64,000 nucleotides of DNA from Phycisphaerales bacterium (GTDB lineage Bacteria > Planctomycetota > Phycisphaerae > Tepidisphaerales > Tepidisphaeraceae), in assembly GCA_020853095.1 (NCBI GenBank), contig JADYZN010000039.1:84163-148162 (forward strand), given 5' to 3'. The position numbers were made by a program, and so were the translations under genes. Below the pieces are notes generated by a model, which made no database searches, had not been told where the DNA came from, and worked only from the letters and a program-made list of their open reading frames with translations. Shown one piece after another: positions 43,893 to 52,352 of this stretch. Position 1 is the first letter of the stretch, and the number at the start of each line of letters is the position of its first letter.

Positions 43893-46391
43893 GTGAAGCA
43901 TCTGCGTCGACAGATTCGGGTGGACATGGCCGACGGGGGGCAACGCCATGGCGGGTGTGAATCGTGCATTCGCCAGCGATTGCAGGATCATCAGGGGATC
44001 GCGGATGTCCGGCTGCATCGGCGGGGGAATCAGTTCACCATTGACCTGGAATACGACCCGAACCATTTGACCCTGGCCGAGGTGCAGCGCGAGTTGAAAG
44101 CGGCCGAGGCGTGTTTGTGTCCGGACCTGGCCTACATGGTGGTGCCGTTGCGGGGGATGGTGTCGGACCGCAGCGAACAGTTGGTGGAATCGTCGCTGAA
44201 CAAACTGCCCGGCGTGATGGCGCGGGCATCGTACGCGGCACAGACGTTGCGGCTGGAATTTGACCGTCGGCAATGCCCCCTGCCAGATATTTTGATGCGG
44301 CTGAGGGGGATGGGGTTTGTGCCGGAATTTGAGAAAGTTCGGCGACCACCGGGGCAAATCGAATTGGAAGCCGATCATTCCCGCGCCGCAACGGGTCGGC
44401 TTGGGCGGTTGTGGGGGTATGTTCGGGACAACCCGGAATTGCTGCTGGCGATCGTGGCGGGAATTTTGTTGCTGGCCGGCGCATCGGTGCATTGGCTGGG
44501 CGGGCCGCTGTGGTTGCGGTTTGGATTGCTGGCCGGCAGCTATGTCGCGGCGGGGCGGTATACGGGGATCGAGGCGTGGCAGACGATCCGGCAATTCCGG
44601 TTCAACATCGACGTGCTGATGTTCGCGGCCGCGTTTGGTGCGGCGTCGATCGGACATTATGAGGAGGGGGCGCTGCTGCTGTTTTTGTTCGCGCTGGGGA
44701 ATACGGGCGAACACCTGGCGCTGGAGCGCGCCCGGCAGGCGATTTTGGGTTTGTCGAAACTGGTCCCTGATACGGCGGTCGTCCGCACCCCCGATGGGGA
44801 ACGGCGGGTGGCGGTGGAGGAGATCGACCTGGATCAGGAGGTGATCGTCCGGCCGTTTGAGCGCATCGCGGTGGATGGGCTGGTGGTGGAGGGGGCATCG
44901 GCGGTGGATCAGGCGCCGATCACCGGCGAGTCGATTCCGGTTGAAAAAGTCGCGGAAGATGCGGTCTTCGCCGGCACGATCAACGGGGAGGGACGACTGG
45001 TGGTGCGCGTCACGCGGCTGGCCGGTCAAAGCACGCTCAGCAAGATCATTCAATTGGTGCAGGAGGCGCAGACCACCAAATCCCCCACGCAGTTGTTCAC
45101 CGACAAGGTGGAAAAGTGGTACGTGCCGGTGGTGTTGATCGCGACGGCCGGATTGATTTTCGTTCCGCCGATGTTTCTGGCCGGGGGCGAATGGAAGGTG
45201 TGGTTTTACCGGGCGATGGGGTTTTTGACGGCCGCCAGCCCCTGCGCGCTGGCGATCGGGACGCCGGCGGCGGTGTTGTGCGGGATCGCGCGGTCGGCGC
45301 GGATGGGCGTGTTGCTCAAAGGCGGGGTGCATCTGGAAAACCTGGGTCGAATCGGCGCGATCGCGTTCGACAAGACCGGCACGTTGACCGCCGGGAAGCC
45401 GGTGGTGAGCGACGTGGTTCCGCTGGCCGGCCAATCCGAGTCGCAATTGCTGGCGTTGGCCGCGGCGCTGGAGCGTGAAAGCCACCATCCGCTGGCGGTG
45501 GCCGTGGTGGCCGAGGCCAGGGCCAGGAACATTGAGATACAGATGGCCGACCAGATCGAGCAGGTGGCGGCGCAGGGGATGTATGGCCAGGTGGAAGGCA
45601 GACCAATCGCGGTCGGCAAGCCGGGCGTGTGGACGGGCATCGGCCAGCAGGATGGGGTTTGGGAACGGGTGCGGGAGTTGGCCCGGCATGGCAAAACGAT
45701 CATCGCGGTGGCCGAAGATGGGCGGTGCGTGGGGTTGATCGCATTGGCCGATCGTCCTCGCGACAACGCCGCCGCCGCTTTGGATCAACTGCGTGAACTG
45801 GGTCTGCAGCGCACGATTTTGCTCACGGGTGACAACCGCGCCGCCGCCGAGGAGATCGGCCGGCAGGTTCGCGTGGATGAGGTTCATGCCGAGCTGCTGC
45901 CGCAGGACAAGCTGGAGATCATCCGCCAGCAGATCAAGCGGTATGGGCGGGTGGCGATGGTCGGCGATGGCGTGAACGATGCCCCGGCGCTGGCGTATGC
46001 TTCCATCGGGATCGCGATGGGGGGCGCCGGGACGGATGTGGCGATGGAGACGGCGGACGTGGTGTTGATGAGCAACGATCTGGAGAAACTGCCGCAGGCG
46101 ATCTCTTTGTCGCGGTGGAGCCGGCGGATCATTCAGCAGAATCTCATCATCGCCCTGGGGGTGATCGCGATGATCGCGCCGGCGGCGGCCTTGGGATGGG
46201 CGACGCTGGGGGTGGCGGTGCTGTTGCACGAGGGATCGACGGTGGTGGTGGTGCTCAATGCCCTGCGGCTGCTGGCGTTTGGCGCGGGTGAAAGCCGCGG
46301 ATCATCGCATCCGGCCGGCCGTGCTGCCGACGAGATGGGCCGGCCGATCGCCGCGGCCCAACAAGGTTCGCCCGATTCCATTCTCCGGTGA
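43893..46391 (+). CDS. P1B-4-type metal-exporting ATPase
   Basis: The GTG at 43893 with GGGAG before it gives 832 residues; a GTG at 43854 is also in frame. Two HMA-like ferredoxin folds seem present at the N-terminus, the first with GGCESC, the second without cysteines. Then come membrane helices, the actuator motif TGES, the phosphorylation site DKTGTLTAGKP, and GDGVNDAPAL. The metal-site motif is SPCALAIGTPAA, not CPC, and the last helix has HEGST; this SPC plus HEG-S/G-T pair defines the P1B-4 class, exporters of Fe(II), Co(II) or related ions. A DtxR-type regulator follows after 50 bp, which favours iron or manganese-linked export. Confidence 0.93.
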   Translation: MKHLRRQIRVDMADGGQRHGGCESCIRQRLQDHQGIADVRLHRRGNQFTIDLEYDPNHLTLAEVQRELKAAEACLCPDLAYMVVPLRGMVSDRSEQLVESSLNKLPGVMARASYAAQTLRLEFDRRQCPLPDILMRLRGMGFVPEFEKVRRPPGQIELEADHSRAATGRLGRLWGYVRDNPELLLAIVAGILLLAGASVHWLGGPLWLRFGLLAGSYVAAGRYTGIEAWQTIRQFRFNIDVLMFAAAFGAASIGHYEEGALLLFLFALGNTGEHLALERARQAILGLSKLVPDTAVVRTPDGERRVAVEEIDLDQEVIVRPFERIAVDGLVVEGASAVDQAPITGESIPVEKVAEDAVFAGTINGEGRLVVRVTRLAGQSTLSKIIQLVQEAQTTKSPTQLFTDKVEKWYVPVVLIATAGLIFVPPMFLAGGEWKVWFYRAMGFLTAASPCALAIGTPAAVLCGIARSARMGVLLKGGVHLENLGRIGAIAFDKTGTLTAGKPVVSDVVPLAGQSESQLLALAAALERESHHPLAVAVVAEARARNIEIQMADQIEQVAAQGMYGQVEGRPIAVGKPGVWTGIGQQDGVWERVRELARHGKTIIAVAEDGRCVGLIALADRPRDNAAAALDQLRELGLQRTILLTGDNRAAAEEIGRQVRVDEVHAELLPQDKLEIIRQQIKRYGRVAMVGDGVNDAPALAYASIGIAMGGAGTDVAMETADVVLMSNDLEKLPQAISLSRWSRRIIQQNLIIALGVIAMIAPAAALGWATLGVAVLLHEGSTVVVVLNALRLLAFGAGESRGSSHPAGRAADEMGRPIAAAQQGSPDSILR

Positions 46392-46441
46392 TGCGTTGCA
46401 TTTACATCCGGTGGGTCTACCATCCCCGATAGAGCGATTTT

Positions 46442-47119
46442 ATGGCCAGCAGCACCGTCGAAGATTATCTCAAGCAGCTTTATTTGCTTCAGGAGCAGTC
46501 GCCCGAGCACCTGGTGGCGATGGGGAAGCTGGCGGCGCTGATGGGGGTGGTGCCGGGGACGGCGACCAGCATGGTCAAGGCGCTGGCCGATTCGGGACTG
46601 GTCAGTTACGAGCCGCGCGGCGGTGTGCGATTGACGGCCGGCGGCGAACAACTGGCGTTGCACGTGCTGCGCCGGCATCGGCTGGTGGAGCTGTTTCTGG
46701 TCAAGGTGTTGAATCTGGATTGGTCGGTGGTCCACGAGGAGGCCGAGGAGTTGGAGCACTCCATTTCCGATCGCGTGCTGGAACGTATGGATCACGTTTT
46801 GGGCCATCCCAGCGTCGATCCGCATGGCGATCCGATCCCGTCATCCGGCGGAGTGGTCAGCGACGTTTCGGCGAACAGCCTGGCCGATGCGCCGGTGGGG
46901 GAATCGTTGCGGGTGTCGCGGGTGATCGACCAGGAGCCGGAGTTTTTGCAATTCATCGAACGTTGCGGGCTGACGCCGGGGATTTCGCTGGTTGTGGAGA
47001 GCCGGGAGGCGCAGGCCGACACGGTTTCGGTGCGCATCGGCCGGACGACGATCGCGCTGGGAAGGGTGGCGGCGCAGAAAATACTGGTCGAGTCGCCGGC
47101 GGACACCGTCGATCGGTGA
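46442..47119 (+). CDS. DtxR/IdeR-family metal-dependent regulator
   Basis: A 225-residue protein with the three-domain DtxR layout. The winged helix is at about residues 5-65 (MGKLAALMGVVPGTATSMVKALADSGLVSYEPRGGVRLT), the dimerisation/metal domain at about 66-140 (HRLVELFLVKVLNLDWSVVHEEAEELEHSISDRVLERMD, then GHPSVDPHGDPIP), and an SH3/FeoA-like domain at the end. The His and Glu residues in VHEEAEELEH are the usual metal ligands. It senses Fe(II) or Mn(II). It lies directly after the P1B-4 ATPase gene, its likely target. Iron versus manganese cannot be settled here. Confidence 0.92.
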   Translation: MASSTVEDYLKQLYLLQEQSPEHLVAMGKLAALMGVVPGTATSMVKALADSGLVSYEPRGGVRLTAGGEQLALHVLRRHRLVELFLVKVLNLDWSVVHEEAEELEHSISDRVLERMDHVLGHPSVDPHGDPIPSSGGVVSDVSANSLADAPVGESLRVSRVIDQEPEFLQFIERCGLTPGISLVVESREAQADTVSVRIGRTTIALGRVAAQKILVESPADTVDR

Positions 47120-47191
47120 AGCGTTGAAATTTTTCGTGACGAAGCGCGGGAATCCGATAAAATCACATCTTGTTTTTCGGAGGAGCATCGC

Positions 47192-48127
47192 ATGTCCGAA
47201 TCGCAGGCCCCTCAGTTTCAATGCATCGGTTGCAACAAGTTGTATCGTTGGAAGCCGGAACTGGCCGGCAAGAAAGCCAAATGCAAATGCGGCCAGGTGA
47301 TGGAGGTTCCCGCTGAACCGCCGGGGCCGCCGGATGAGGAGGGGTTGTACGACCTGGTGGATGAACCCAAACCCCGGCCGCAGGTTCAAGGGTCGGTGAT
47401 GGCGCCGCCACCCGCGCCGGCCGCACCGGCTTCCGCGATGTCGATCACGCCGGCTTCGGGGCGGATTGCCAGTCCGGTTCTTCCCTATGCCTCGGTCGCC
47501 CGGCCGAGGCCGGCGGATGAGGATTCGGTCGGGGAGGAGCGCGGCAAACATTTTTACCTGCCGATCGGCCTGATCGTTCTGGGAACGGTGTTGGCGTTGT
47601 ACGTCAACATGCGGTTTTATGACATTTCACTGGCCGGCGCCCTGCTGGTTGTCGGCATCAAACTGCTGATCGACATGGTGCTGATTTTCGCCGGCTGCCT
47701 GATCGCCATCAAACTGATGGACATTTCGCTGGGATCGCCGGGAGAGGCGATCTTGAAAATCTGCGCCATCGCCATCGCACCGGGGTCGCTGGGTGGATTG
47801 ATCGAACTGTGGGTCGGCCCGGCGGCGGGGATGCTGGTGGGGTTTTTGTTGCTGGGGATTTATTTCATTCTGTTCAAGGTTTTTTTCGATCTGGATGGCA
47901 GCGAGATGATGATCCTGACGGTGATCATCTGGCTGATCCGCACCTGGGTGGGTTATTTCCTGGCGGGCGTGTTGCTGCTGGGCCTGATGACGGCGCTGGG
48001 CGCATCATCCCACGGTGGATCGGGCGGATCGGGCGGATCGGGCGGATCGGGTGGATCCAATCCATCCCATGCGCCGGCCTATTCTCCGGCGGGTGCGCCC
48101 CAGCAGACGGATGTTGAGGATGAATGA
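47192..48127 (+). CDS. Zinc-ribbon membrane protein with GGS-repeat tail, unknown function
   Basis: A 311-residue protein. The N-terminus is a small zinc ribbon, FQCIGCNKLYRW...AKCKCGQVMEVP. A Pro/Ala-rich linker (about 55-120) leads to five or six membrane helices (about 125-275, e.g. FYLPIGLIVLGTVLALYV and MLVGFLLLGIYFILFKVFF). After the last helix five GGS repeats are followed by a Pro/Ser tail. The N-terminal ribbon is common in Planctomycete membrane proteins of unknown role. The TGA overlaps the ATG of the next gene, an AraC-type regulator (ATGA), so the two are coupled. Confidence 0.8.
   Translation: MSESQAPQFQCIGCNKLYRWKPELAGKKAKCKCGQVMEVPAEPPGPPDEEGLYDLVDEPKPRPQVQGSVMAPPPAPAAPASAMSITPASGRIASPVLPYASVARPRPADEDSVGEERGKHFYLPIGLIVLGTVLALYVNMRFYDISLAGALLVVGIKLLIDMVLIFAGCLIAIKLMDISLGSPGEAILKICAIAIAPGSLGGLIELWVGPAAGMLVGFLLLGIYFILFKVFFDLDGSEMMILTVIIWLIRTWVGYFLAGVLLLGLMTALGASSHGGSGGSGGSGGSGGSNPSHAPAYSPAGAPQQTDVEDE
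48014..48058 (+). repeat. Five tandem 9-bp repeats encoding GGS
   Basis: The unit GG(C/T)GGATC(G/C) is repeated five times in frame in the tail of the membrane protein. Near-identical codons make slippage and length change likely. Confidence 0.85.
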
Positions 48128-48918
48128 TTGAATTTCTTCGACACGACTACGGCTGGTTTGACCAGACCAGGACCGTCGGCCCGCGGGTGTGGCCGCATTT
48201 TGACCTGTTGTTCATCCACAGCGGTCAGATCGCGATTCAGCTCTTGAACCGGCATGAAGTGATGTTGAAGGCGCCGCAGGCGGTGCTGATTCATCCGCAA
48301 ACCCATTTTGCCGGCCGGTCGATCGCCCGCGCCAGCCGGGTGTCCGTGCAGCATTTCATGCTTCGCGGGCGCGATCGCCTGCCGATGCCGTTGTTGAGCC
48401 GGCGGGGCCGGTCGGCGCATTTTGAGGTTTTTGAATCGCGGCGGTGCCGGTCGGCCGAACCGGACATCGCCCGCGCCATCGGGTTGGCGGCGGCGGGGTC
48501 GTCGTCGCTGTTGCACGAGCTGCGCACGGCGCTGCTGGCGCTGGTGTTGGCGCAGTTGGAGGGGAGCATGCCGCAGGTTGAACCCTGCACGATGGGCGAT
48601 TTTTCGGATTTAGCGCCCTGGCTGATGGAAAACTTGTCGCGGCCGATCCTGGTAGAGGAGATGGCCGCGCGGGTGGGTTTGTCCGCCGGCCATTTTCGGA
48701 TGCGATTTCATCAGGAGACGGGGATGTCGCCGGCGAGGTATCTGCGGCAGTTGCGCGCCCGCGAAGCCCAGCGCCTGCTGCGGGATACGATGCTGCCGAT
48801 CAAACGCATCGCCCAACTGGTTGGGTATCCCGAGCTGCCTCATCTGCACCGGTTGTTTCTCACGCAGGTGGGTTCCACGCCGGCGGCCTATCGCGCCCGG
48901 TTCACGAATTTGTGTTGA
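48124..48918 (+). CDS. AraC-family transcriptional regulator
   Basis: A 264-residue regulator with a cupin-like N-terminal half (WPHFDLLFIHSGQIAIQL...HPQTHFAGRS) and a double-HTH C-terminal half: ILVEEMAARVGLSAGHFRMRFHQETGMSPARYLRQLRAREAQRLL and IKRIAQLVGYPELPHLHRLFLTQVGSTPAAYRARF. The conserved G-x-S-P-x-x-Y and the F-x-x-P-like endings are present. AraC proteins of this type often control sugar use. It starts inside the stop of the zinc-ribbon membrane protein. A palindrome follows its stop. Confidence 0.9.
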   Translation: MIEFLRHDYGWFDQTRTVGPRVWPHFDLLFIHSGQIAIQLLNRHEVMLKAPQAVLIHPQTHFAGRSIARASRVSVQHFMLRGRDRLPMPLLSRRGRSAHFEVFESRRCRSAEPDIARAIGLAAAGSSSLLHELRTALLALVLAQLEGSMPQVEPCTMGDFSDLAPWLMENLSRPILVEEMAARVGLSAGHFRMRFHQETGMSPARYLRQLRAREAQRLLRDTMLPIKRIAQLVGYPELPHLHRLFLTQVGSTPAAYRARFTNLC

Positions 48919-48919
48919 A

Positions 48920-48937
48920 AGCCGATCCGGATCGGCT
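48920..48937. terminator. Perfect 18-bp palindrome after the AraC-type gene
   Basis: AGCCGATCC joined to GGATCGGCT, beginning 2 nt after the stop. It matches the 22-bp palindrome at 38764-38785 except for a paired T-to-G / A-to-C change. No U-tract follows. Confidence 0.6.
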
Positions 48938-48992
48938 CTGATGGCCGGCCGACGCTTTACATCATCGGCCGCATCCCCATATAACTGGCCCG

Positions 48993-49577
48993 ATGCCCCT
49001 TGAGATTGAAGCGAAGATGAAAGTGAACGATCTGGACGCGGTGCGCGGCCGGCTGAACGCCGTCGGCGCGGTTCGCGTGGGTCGATTTCTGGAAGACAAC
49101 ACTTTTTTTGACACCGACGACCGCTCGCTTTTGGCGGCCGACAAAGGCCTGCGGCTGCGGATCAACCGCGACCTGGAGAATCAGACCGAGCAATTCATCC
49201 TGACGTTCAAAGGGCCTCGTCTGCACGGCTCGTTGAAAACCCGCCAGGAACAGGAATTGATCGTGACCCAGGCCGATTCGGCCGCGGAGTTTCTGTCGCA
49301 ACTGGGGTATGCGCCCGTCCTGCGGTTTGAGAAAAAACGCGAGCGCTGGAATGTGGACAACTGCCACGTCGAGCTGGATGAGCTGCCATTTCTGGGCTGC
49401 TATGTCGAGATCGAAGGCCCCTCCGAGCAGGCGGTTCTGGAGGTTCGTTCGCGGCTGCAGTTGGTCGATCATCCGCTGGTTCGGGCCAGTTACATCGGCC
49501 TGCTGATGAGCCACCTGCAGGAGCACAACCTGCCGCAGCGGGAGATCGTTTTTCCCCACGTCGACCCGCCCGTTTGA
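48993..49577 (+). CDS. CYTH-domain protein (class IV adenylate cyclase / triphosphatase type)
   Basis: A 194-residue protein that is one complete CYTH domain. It begins EIEAKMKV, the ExExK signature (E4, E6, K8). Further conserved charged strands are FFDTDDRSLLAADKGLRLRI, FILTFKGP, KTRQEQELIV, FEKKRERW and VELDELPFLGCYVEIEGP. These residues line a tunnel that binds triphosphates with two metals. Members are adenylate cyclases (CyaB), thiamine triphosphatases or inorganic triphosphatases; the sequence does not say which. A small membrane protein gene follows 12 bp later. Confidence 0.88.
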   Translation: MPLEIEAKMKVNDLDAVRGRLNAVGAVRVGRFLEDNTFFDTDDRSLLAADKGLRLRINRDLENQTEQFILTFKGPRLHGSLKTRQEQELIVTQADSAAEFLSQLGYAPVLRFEKKRERWNVDNCHVELDELPFLGCYVEIEGPSEQAVLEVRSRLQLVDHPLVRASYIGLLMSHLQEHNLPQREIVFPHVDPPV

Positions 49578-49589
49578 GAGGGATGATCC

Positions 49590-49781
49590 ATGCGGCACTG
49601 GCTGGGACGATTGTCGTTTTCGTTCATCATCATCGGCGCGGTGCTGCTGTGGGAGTGTTATCAAATCCTCAGCGGCCGGATCGTCGGCGTCCCCACCTGG
49701 CGGGTGGGCCTGTACCTGGCCGGCGCGCTGTGCGCGCTGGTGGTGGGCGCCTTGGGCATCCGCCAGCGACATCGACCCTGA
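49590..49781 (+). CDS. Small two-helix membrane protein
   Basis: A 63-residue open frame with GAGAGG before the ATG. Two hydrophobic helices are evident, LSFSFIIIGAVLLWECYQIL and WRVGLYLAGALCALVVGALGI, with a basic tail RQRHRP. It lies 12 bp after the CYTH gene. I do not recognise a family; the coding call rests on hydrophobicity, position and ribosome site. Confidence 0.55.
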   Translation: MRHWLGRLSFSFIIIGAVLLWECYQILSGRIVGVPTWRVGLYLAGALCALVVGALGIRQRHRP

Positions 49782-49901
49782 TCCATCTCAGTCCCGAGCG
49801 CTGGATTGGGTGGCCGTTGTCCCGCCGTGACAACGCGCGGGAAATTCGTTCTAATGGGCCTTGGCTGGTTGGAAATCGTCAACGTGGAGTGACCGAACAC
49901 C

Positions 49902-50648
49902 ATGAACAAGACCGTTTTGAGTTTCCTGGCCCATCCCGACGATGCGGAGATTCTCTGCGGAGGGACGCTGGTTCGGCTGGCCGAGGCCGGCTGGACCGTT
50001 CACATCGCCACGGCCACCGCGGGCGATTGCGGAACCATGACCCAGTCCCCCTGGGACATCGGCGCCACCCGCACGCAGGAGGCGAAAAAGGCGGCCGATT
50101 CAATCGGGGCGACCTATCATTGCCTGGGCGAGAAGGACATTTACGTCTGCTACGACCAGCCGACGCTGCAAAAGACCGTCGATCTGTTCCGCCGGGTCGC
50201 TCCATCGCTGGTTTTCACCCATCCGGCCAAGGATTACATGATGGACCATGAAATGGTTCATCTGCTGGCCCGTGCCGCCAGCTTTGGGTATGGAGCGCCC
50301 AACGCCACGACCGTTCCGCTGCGGCCGGGATCGCACGTGCCCCATCTGTATTATTGCGATCCGATCGAAGGGCTGGATCCCCAGGGCAACCTGGTCACCC
50401 CCACCACGGTGATCGACATCACCGCCGTCATGGACAAAAAATCGGCCATGCTGGCCTGTCACGCCTCGCAGCGCGAATGGCTTCGCGCCCATCATGGGAT
50501 GGATGAATACGTTGAAGCCATGAAACGACACGGCATCCTGCGGGGCAAACAGGCCGGCCTGGCCTATGCCGAGGCGTTCGTGCAGCACCTGGGGCATGCC
50601 TATCCTCACGATGATGTTCTTGTTGAACTTTTAGGGAGCAAAAAATAA
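49902..50648 (+). CDS. PIG-L/LmbE family deacetylase
   Basis: A 248-residue protein with the zinc-binding AHPDDAE motif (H11, D14) and the second histidine region THPAKDYMMDHEMVH. It belongs to the GlcNAc-PI/bacillithiol/mycothiol-type deacetylases, which remove acetyl from N-acetylglucosamine-containing substrates. The NagB-like gene starts on its last base pair region (TAATG), so the pair is coupled and probably acts on the same amino sugar. Substrate not determinable. Confidence 0.9.
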   Translation: MNKTVLSFLAHPDDAEILCGGTLVRLAEAGWTVHIATATAGDCGTMTQSPWDIGATRTQEAKKAADSIGATYHCLGEKDIYVCYDQPTLQKTVDLFRRVAPSLVFTHPAKDYMMDHEMVHLLARAASFGYGAPNATTVPLRPGSHVPHLYYCDPIEGLDPQGNLVTPTTVIDITAVMDKKSAMLACHASQREWLRAHHGMDEYVEAMKRHGILRGKQAGLAYAEAFVQHLGHAYPHDDVLVELLGSKK

Positions 50649-51610
50649 TGGCCAAGTCATTGACGATGTTGAACACGATCAAGGGTTCGCTGCTGGAAAA
50701 ATTCTATCCCGCCGGCTGGGACCTTCGACGCATCGACCGCTGTTGCGCGATGGGATTGAGGAAAATTACCACCCGCACCCGCCACTGGAACCGCAATTTC
50801 AAGCCCGTGGTGGTGGATGACGTCAACGAGATGGACCAGCTCATGGGGGATGCCATCGCCGACCAGATCGAACGGACCCGCAAGGCCGGCCAGGAGCTGG
50901 CGATCATTCTGCCGGTCGGCCCGATGGGGATGTACAAGACCGTGGTGAAGCGCCTCAAATCCAGCCAAACCCGCTGCGACCACGTCACCACGTTCAACAT
51001 GGATGAATGGTCGGACGCGGCCGGCAACACCATGCCCGGCGACCAGCCCGGCGGGTTTGAAAACGCGATGAAGGAGGCGTTGTTCAACCCCCTGGGCAGG
51101 CAGACCATCCCGCCCGAACAGCGCAACTTCGCCACGCGAAAAAACCTGCCCACCTACGCCGGCAAGATCGCCGCGATCAAAAAGCGCGGCGGCCGGCTGG
51201 TCACGGTCTACGGCATCGGCCGGGCCTGTCATATCGCCTTCTGGGAACCCCAGCTTGCCGGCCAATATCCGCTGTCGCGATGGAAACGCCAGACCCACCG
51301 CCTGGGCGTCGCGTTGCACCCGCTGACCATCGAACAGAATTCCCTGCACAGCTTCAACAGCCGATTCACGCTGATTCCCTGTTTCGCCAACACCATCGGT
51401 CCGGGATTGTTCCTGCAAAGCGATTTCTGCATCGGCGGCGCCGACGGCGTCTATCCCGACCGCGGGGCGATGTGGCAGGGAATGAGCCTGTGCGTCACGC
51501 TCCAGTATGGCCCGACGCCGTGGATCCCCAGTTCCTGGATGCCCACGATGCCCGGACGGCTCTTTTTCGTCGGACAACTGGGCGGCCCGCTGGTGCCCGA
51601 TGCACACTGA
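50648..51610 (+). CDS. NagB-like protein with altered active site
   Basis: A 320-residue protein of the glucosamine-6-phosphate isomerase/deaminase fold. It keeps TFNMDEWSD (D119, equal to D72 of E. coli NagB) and ends the next motif with HIAFWEP (H195, E200). The segment normally reading G-x-D-G-H is G-R-A-C-H, so the catalytic Asp is Ala193. It may be a lactonase-like, isomerase or non-catalytic homologue. It starts in the stop of the PIG-L gene (TAATG). A large hairpin follows. Confidence 0.8.
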   Translation: MAKSLTMLNTIKGSLLEKFYPAGWDLRRIDRCCAMGLRKITTRTRHWNRNFKPVVVDDVNEMDQLMGDAIADQIERTRKAGQELAIILPVGPMGMYKTVVKRLKSSQTRCDHVTTFNMDEWSDAAGNTMPGDQPGGFENAMKEALFNPLGRQTIPPEQRNFATRKNLPTYAGKIAAIKKRGGRLVTVYGIGRACHIAFWEPQLAGQYPLSRWKRQTHRLGVALHPLTIEQNSLHSFNSRFTLIPCFANTIGPGLFLQSDFCIGGADGVYPDRGAMWQGMSLCVTLQYGPTPWIPSSWMPTMPGRLFFVGQLGGPLVPDAH

Positions 51611-51619
51611 TTCACGTTG

Positions 51620-51673
51620 CCCCCTCTTGTTGTCCTGTGCCGGCGGAAGCCGGAACCGGGCGGCAAGAGGGGG
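51620..51673. terminator. Hairpin between convergent NagB-like and lipB genes
   Basis: Arms CCCCCTCTTG and CAAGAGGGGG (10 bp, perfect) enclose a loop that contains a second short GCCGGC-based stem. It lies between two converging genes and probably ends both transcripts; no long U-tract is seen. Confidence 0.7.
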
Positions 51674-51686
51674 TGATTGATTGATT

Positions 51687-52331
51687 TCAGCGCTGCAATT
51701 TCAGACTCAATCCCATCGACACCCGCTGTTTCATCTGGTCCATCGAAGGTGTCGCGGAGCGGAGTATTTTCTCCACGGAACTCACCGGCTTTCCGGCCAG
51801 GCCGCACGGCACAATCAGGTCAAAATACCCCATATCCGTCCGCACGTTCAGCGCGATGCCATGCAACGACACACCCCGACGGATTCGCACGCCCAGCGCG
51901 CAGATTTTGGCCGCCACCCCTTGCTCATCCCGGATCCAAACCCCCACCGCGCCCGCTTCCAGATGCGCCTGGATCCCGATCTGTCCCAGCACCTCCACCA
52001 CGGCTTCCTGCAATATCCGCACGTACCCGCCCACCGACAACCCATGATCCACCAGCCGAACGATCGGATACGCCACCACCTGCCCCGGCCCATGAAACGT
52101 CACATCCCCGCCCCGGTCCGACTGCACCAGCTCCACCCCCAGTTTTTCCAATTGCTCGGCCGAGGCGATTAAATTCCGCTCGCCGCCGGCGCGCCGGCCC
52201 AGCGTGATCACCGGCGGATGCTCCACGATCAAAATCCGCTCCGGTCCCCCGTCGAGAACTTCCTGATGCGCCCGTTCCTGACAAGCCCAGGCATCGCGAT
52301 AGGCCATCGTCCCCAGATCGATCACGTTCAT
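51687..52331 (-). CDS. lipB: Lipoyl(octanoyl) transferase
   Basis: The ATG at 52331 (MNVIDLGTMAYRDAW) gives 214 residues; a GTG four codons earlier is possible. The signature SDRGGDVTFHGPGQVVAYPI is complete. The active Lys is in AAKICALGVRI and the acyl-carrying Cys in LIVPCGLAGKPVSS. It moves octanoate from acyl carrier protein to lipoyl domains of 2-oxoacid dehydrogenases and the glycine cleavage system. lipA is not in the window. It lies downstream of guaA on the same strand, 21 bp away. Confidence 0.94.
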   Translation of the reverse strand: MNVIDLGTMAYRDAWACQERAHQEVLDGGPERILIVEHPPVITLGRRAGGERNLIASAEQLEKLGVELVQSDRGGDVTFHGPGQVVAYPIVRLVDHGLSVGGYVRILQEAVVEVLGQIGIQAHLEAGAVGVWIRDEQGVAAKICALGVRIRRGVSLHGIALNVRTDMGYFDLIVPCGLAGKPVSSVEKILRSATPSMDQMKQRVSMGLSLKLQR

Positions 52332-52352
52332 GAGGGATCCCACTCGCTGGTC

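Noticed and set aside
43821..46229. Minus-strand open frame (802 codons) opposite the P1B-4 ATPase
   Set aside because: Its product is dominated by Arg, His, Pro and Gln; the plus strand carries all ATPase motifs.
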